Origin: Chrysaora quinquecirrha
Taxonomy: Eukaryota; Cnidaria; Scyphozoa; Semaeostomeae; Pelagiidae
NCBI GenBank assembly: GCA_014526335.1
Contig: JACTAT010000013.1
Coordinates: forward strand, 4,499,987 to 4,563,986
DNA: 64,000 nt
Reading direction: 5' to 3'
Positions 62,301 through 64,000 of this stretch are shown here, piece after piece. How positions within the stretch are numbered: the stretch's first letter is position 1; each line of letters begins with the position of its first letter. The translations under genes and the position numbers were made by a program. Under the pieces are notes generated by a model. That model searched no databases, was not told where the DNA came from, and saw nothing but the letters and a program-made list of their open reading frames with translations.

Positions 62301-64000
62301 GCTTGTCAAGCATTTTAAGTTTTCTTGTCAATATATAGCTATACCATTTGGCCACATTGCAAAATGATGTTCGTCATTACTTGTGACAAGCCATACACTC
62401 TTTTTTGATATAAGAACCAGGAAATTTTGATTGAGGCTGGCTGTTCTTAAATTTTTGCCGTTTTTGAGCCTGAATTGCTCTTAATCTGTTCTTAATTCCT
62501 TGGTTACTTAGATATCTATATTTTCAATGAATGCCTGGGGTGGTACTAGGTTTATGTGAAAATGCAGCATCCTTGTCTATTTCTTTGTTTGCTTCCTTTT
62601 TACGTTCAGTCTGACTGTCTTACTTACATATTTAGCTGATATTCTAGGGCTTTTGAAAAGGCCAGCCTTATCTTGTTCTTAATTTGTTCTTAAAATCTGG
62701 GGAAAATCCAGGCTCGTGTTCTTATAAAATTGTTCTTATAAAAAAAGAGTGTGATAGGTTTGAAGGTTGATATGAAACACCACGAAACCGATTTACCGCA
62801 TAGTTGCTTGTCAAACAATGCTTTATGAGGCGGCCAAACGTCCAAACATTACTTAATAAGCAAATTGCAAATTTATGACGAACAATGTTTGATCGTTTTG
62901 CTATAGCCACAAGAACATAGGCGAGCATAGGGTTACATTATGCACCCTGTCTTTGGACTAATTCACAGGTCTCTGACCACTTCTTTAACTTTATGATATT
63001 TGCATGATAAGAGCAAGTTTTCTTTACTTTCCTATTTCTTGATAGGTGTTCCGAAATATCGAAGAGGTGAAGTATGGAGATTTCTTGTGCAGCAGCATTC
63101 AATAAGAGCACCTAAGAAGAATGATGATGCTTGGAAATCTTCAAATTACAAAGATCTTGTTGAAGAGCCATCATCACACCAACATGCTATCTTGATTGAT
63201 CTTGGTAAGTGAAGTGAAATTGTCATGTCAGTTTTTCAGTTCATTAAGTCTTAAAATAGGAGCTTGGGCCCTGTATCCTATTTCTAATCATAAGAAGAAA
63301 TGGTTACATTACCTACATAGAGAGTGAAAAAGTGGCGAGCTTTGACAAATAATTTGTTTTTAGCCAACTTGTTCTCTGAATATTCAGCGCTAATTTCAGT
63401 ACTTTTAAACAAGTCATACGAAATAGAGGTGGGCTATTATCTATTGTAATAATGTATAGCCTACAACCCTGCGGTATGAAAATCTCAGGGGGATACTCCC
63501 TAATGTAGGCTGACAGGTATGTAGTACCCGCTATATGGGTTGCTTTTTCCTCGAAAATGCCGGTCTAATTTAAGCCGAAAATACCTCAAAAGTTTTTATT
63601 AAATTATATTTCCTTGACATTTCGTTCAGAAGTGCATGTGGGTTTGCTTGTGAAAACTCGAGGACATATCCTTGTGCGTTTCAGGGTCAAGTAACCCTGA
63701 AGATCTGTACTTTGTTTCTATACTAGAATCATCTTGATCTTCTCAGATTGTTAACTCTGGAGTCTTCCGATTTGACGGCTATGATTGAGCCTAGGAAGCT
63801 CCTTACCCTAACTGAAGATAGAAGCATGTTCAAAAAAATTCTTAAGCGTGCCTGTTACTGAGGGCTCTGCAAGCAGCATGCGTGGATAGACTGTTTATTC
63901 TGATATTTTTTATGATGTTACTTGTGATAATACCTTAAATGTTTTTTTTTGTTAGGTCGAACGTTTCCTACTCACGCCCATTTCAATGCACAACTTGGAC
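43779..64000 (+). CDS. TBC1D1/TBC1D4 (AS160)-type Rab GTPase-activating protein, 3' end beyond window
   Basis: Exons: 43779-44198, 45702-46089, 46553-46830, 47126-47215, 47726-47849, 48486-48577, 54268-54384, 55189-55299, 55755-55817, 56439-56719, 59621-59640 (microexon), 61192-61326, 61935-62090, 63046-63204 and 63956 onward. They give 826 residues in one frame. Such proteins stimulate GTP hydrolysis by Rab8/10/14-type GTPases and control vesicle traffic such as insulin-stimulated transporter delivery. The N-terminal half matches the two PTB-like domains (FSVFYVGKVSISQAKAP; REISFCTKGQHRIDHFGFIC). FFEKAKKSLTHSFDNLLMRR matches the basic amphipathic, calmodulin-binding-like segment. RMEKENKNLA precedes the TBC domain, which begins GVPKYRRGEVWRFLV and has LIDLGRTFPTH, including the catalytic arginine of IxxDxxR. 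RxRxxS/T sites occur at S288 and T593. Identity is strong; the vertebrate paralogue pair probably split after this lineage. Confidence 0.94.
45515..45603 (-). mobile_element. tRNA-derived SINE, copy 2 (head region)
   Basis: On the minus strand, TGGTCTAATCCAGCTGG (A-box-like) is followed by AGAAGCTCAGAG and the B-box GGGTTCAAGCCC. This is the same head as the copy at 17316. The body to the left is diverged. It lies in the first intron of the RabGAP gene, antisense to it. Confidence 0.6.
47256..47700. repeat. (GAT)n trinucleotide microsatellite
   Basis: About 440 bases of GATGATGAT with AAT, TGT and TAT interruptions lie in the RabGAP intron between exons 4 and 5, ending within 30 bases of the exon 5 acceptor. 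Confidence 0.93.
48836..49195 (-). mobile_element. M1-family element, TAAGGAACT variant, minus orientation
   Basis: The right boundary GGTTCCCTATA, an A run and CGTGTA is typical. The interior (AATAAGGAACTT, AAGGAACT, GTTCCTTA) is the reverse complement of the copy at 57634 over most of its length. The left terminus is decayed. It lies in the 5.7-kb RabGAP intron 48578-54267. Confidence 0.65.
50309..50446. mobile_element. Short inverted-repeat element (TAGACTTATTACA ends)
   Basis: TAGACTTATTACA at the left mirrors TGTAATAAGTCTA at the right. A related unit in the opposite orientation lies at 55525-55676 (shared CGAGTCG..TTATCGCTA and GGGTTGTTGTTG words). Non-coding. Confidence 0.55.
52222..53139. 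mobile_element. M1-family element(s), TAAGGAACC/AAGTTCC variant
   Basis: The left end CACG, a T run and ATAAGGAACC plus the next 180 bases match the copy at 57634. The right end GGTTCCTTATA..CTTTATA, an A run and CGTGTA is typical. AGTTCCTTAA recurs at about 52785, 52840, 53035 and elsewhere. The 918-base span is long for the family, so it may be two overlapping copies or one with an insertion. Confidence 0.55.
53839..54169. mobile_element. M1-family element, TAAGGAAGT variant (331 bp)
   Basis: TACATGC, a T run and ATAAGGAAGTGC mirror GAACTTCCTTATA, an A run and GCGTGTA. CAGTACTGA and TCAGTACTC blocks lie near the right end. It ends about 100 bases before RabGAP exon 7. Confidence 0.66.
54693..54985. 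mobile_element. M2-family inverted-repeat element
   Basis: GGTCCTGGCCGACAGATTAA and GTTTGATCGTCTGTCCGG are inverted ends flanked by TTA on both sides. The interior has AACATTGTTTGTGAAAC and CTTGTCAAGC words. It lies in the intron after RabGAP exon 7. Confidence 0.62.
55525..55676. mobile_element. Short inverted-repeat element, second copy (opposite orientation)
   Basis: TAGACTTATTACA at the left, AGTCTA at the right, and an interior that is the reverse-complement relative of 50309-50446. It lies in the intron between RabGAP exons 8 and 9. Confidence 0.5.
55962..56194. mobile_element. M2-family inverted-repeat element
   Basis: GCCCTGCCAAACGATTAAAC and GTTTAATCGTTTGGTCAGGGC are inverted ends flanked by TAA. 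The interior words are as in other M2 copies. It lies in the intron between RabGAP exons 9 and 10. Confidence 0.65.
57634..58002. mobile_element. M1-family element, TAAGGAACC variant (about 369 bp)
   Basis: A T run and ATAAGGAACC at the left mirror GTTCCTTATA, an A run and CGTGTA at the right. AGTTCCTTAA, GTTCCTTATG and GTTCCTTAAG recur, with GAGGCTG or AGCCTCG blocks. It abuts the minisatellite that starts at about 58010. Confidence 0.7.
58010..59335. repeat. Minisatellite of about 28 units (45-50 bp) with higher-order structure
   Basis: Each unit has the core GACACGCTCCCTTCAGCGTA followed by a T-rich spacer, either TGTTATTATTTTTGAC or a long T run with ACAA. Spacer types alternate. A block of about nine units starting near 58147 repeats near 58572, a period of about 424 bases. 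ACGCT and AGCGT in the core can pair around CCCTTC as a small stem. It lies in the intron between RabGAP exons 10 and 11. Confidence 0.95.
59621..59640 (+). CDS. Probable 20-nt microexon of the RabGAP gene
   Basis: Exon 10 (ending 56719) leaves two bases and the exon at 61192 needs one, so a direct join is out of frame and reaches TGA after three codons. This segment sits after TTCAATTTTAG and before GTTTAG. Its 20 bases convert phase 2 to phase 1 exactly, adding SPNKWE between GDR and VTINDQEK. The donor is non-optimal, and the reading is inferred from phase and position only. Confidence 0.5.
62279..62908. mobile_element. M2-family element split by an M1 insertion
   Basis: CCTGGCCAAACGATCAAACA at the left and AACAATGTTTGATCGTTTTG at the right are M2 ends. 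The interior is interrupted by a complete M1 element at 62394-62752. It lies in the intron between RabGAP exons 13 and 14. Confidence 0.62.
62394..62752. mobile_element. M1-family element, TAAGAAC variant, nested in M2
   Basis: TACACTC, a T run and ATAAGAACC mirror TTGTTCTTATA, an A run and GAGTGTG. The first 40 and last 90 bases closely match the copy at 14439, which lacks the middle. Confidence 0.72.
63480..63600. repeat. G-rich dispersed repeat fragment
   Basis: GGGGGATACTCCC, GTAGTACCCGCTATATGGG and GAAAATGCCGGTCTAATTT form a fragment related in style to the element at 35368. It lies in the last visible RabGAP intron. I could not define its ends. Confidence 0.35.

Noticed and set aside
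1..64000. CRISPR arrays, operons or prokaryotic defence systems
   Set aside because: The repeats are microsatellites, a minisatellite and dispersed transposons. Genes are spliced and there is no spacer-repeat structure.

Overview
This is an AT-rich, intron-containing animal genome window. Coding exons are short, most splice sites are GT/AG with polypyrimidine tracts, introns run from about 100 bases to several kilobases, and intergenic DNA is dense in short inverted-repeat transposons, tRNA-derived SINEs and microsatellites. The gene set (Krueppel-like factors, a TBC1D1/TBC1D4-type RabGAP, a PPM phosphatase, a B4GALNT3/4-like glycosyltransferase, a ferric-reductase-type flavocytochrome) is metazoan. 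G-rich inverted-repeat elements near 35.4 and 63.5 kb resemble repeats I associate with anthozoan cnidarians. That taxon guess is an impression from memory and the sequence does not prove it.

Layout. 70-1280 (-): first coding exon of a B4GALNT3/4-like type II membrane glycosyltransferase, cut by the window edge. 1759-2595: a complete non-autonomous hAT-type element with a perfect 8-bp target-site duplication. 3938-5803 (-): a two-exon Krueppel-like factor (336 aa). 5.8-13.6 kb: gene-poor DNA with three short inverted-repeat elements. 13600-25490 (-): an eleven-exon PP2C/PPM Ser/Thr phosphatase (323 aa, all catalytic motifs present). 28810-34612 (+): a second Krueppel-like factor in eight exons (305 aa as modelled). 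38556-40250 (-): a 564-aa ferric-reductase/NADPH-oxidase-type protein in a single coding exon. 40958-42830: a 1.9-kb terminal-inverted-repeat element. 43779-64000 (+): at least fifteen exons of a TBC1D1/TBC1D4 (AS160)-type RabGAP running off the right edge inside the TBC domain. It includes a probable 20-nt microexon and RxRxxS/T (Akt-type) sites.

The genes are not an operon. Two are KLF transcription factors, two are signalling proteins (phosphatase, RabGAP), one is a redox enzyme and one a Golgi enzyme. The most unusual non-genic structure is a family of about ten transposon-like elements (M1). All share A/T-rich ends, but each copy carries its own variant of a short word (TAAGAATA, TAAGAAAGT, TAAGGAACT and so on) repeated in both orientations from end to end. 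Four other inverted-repeat families, two SINE copies, a 28-unit minisatellite with higher-order structure and an intron made almost wholly of a pentanucleotide repeat complete the picture.
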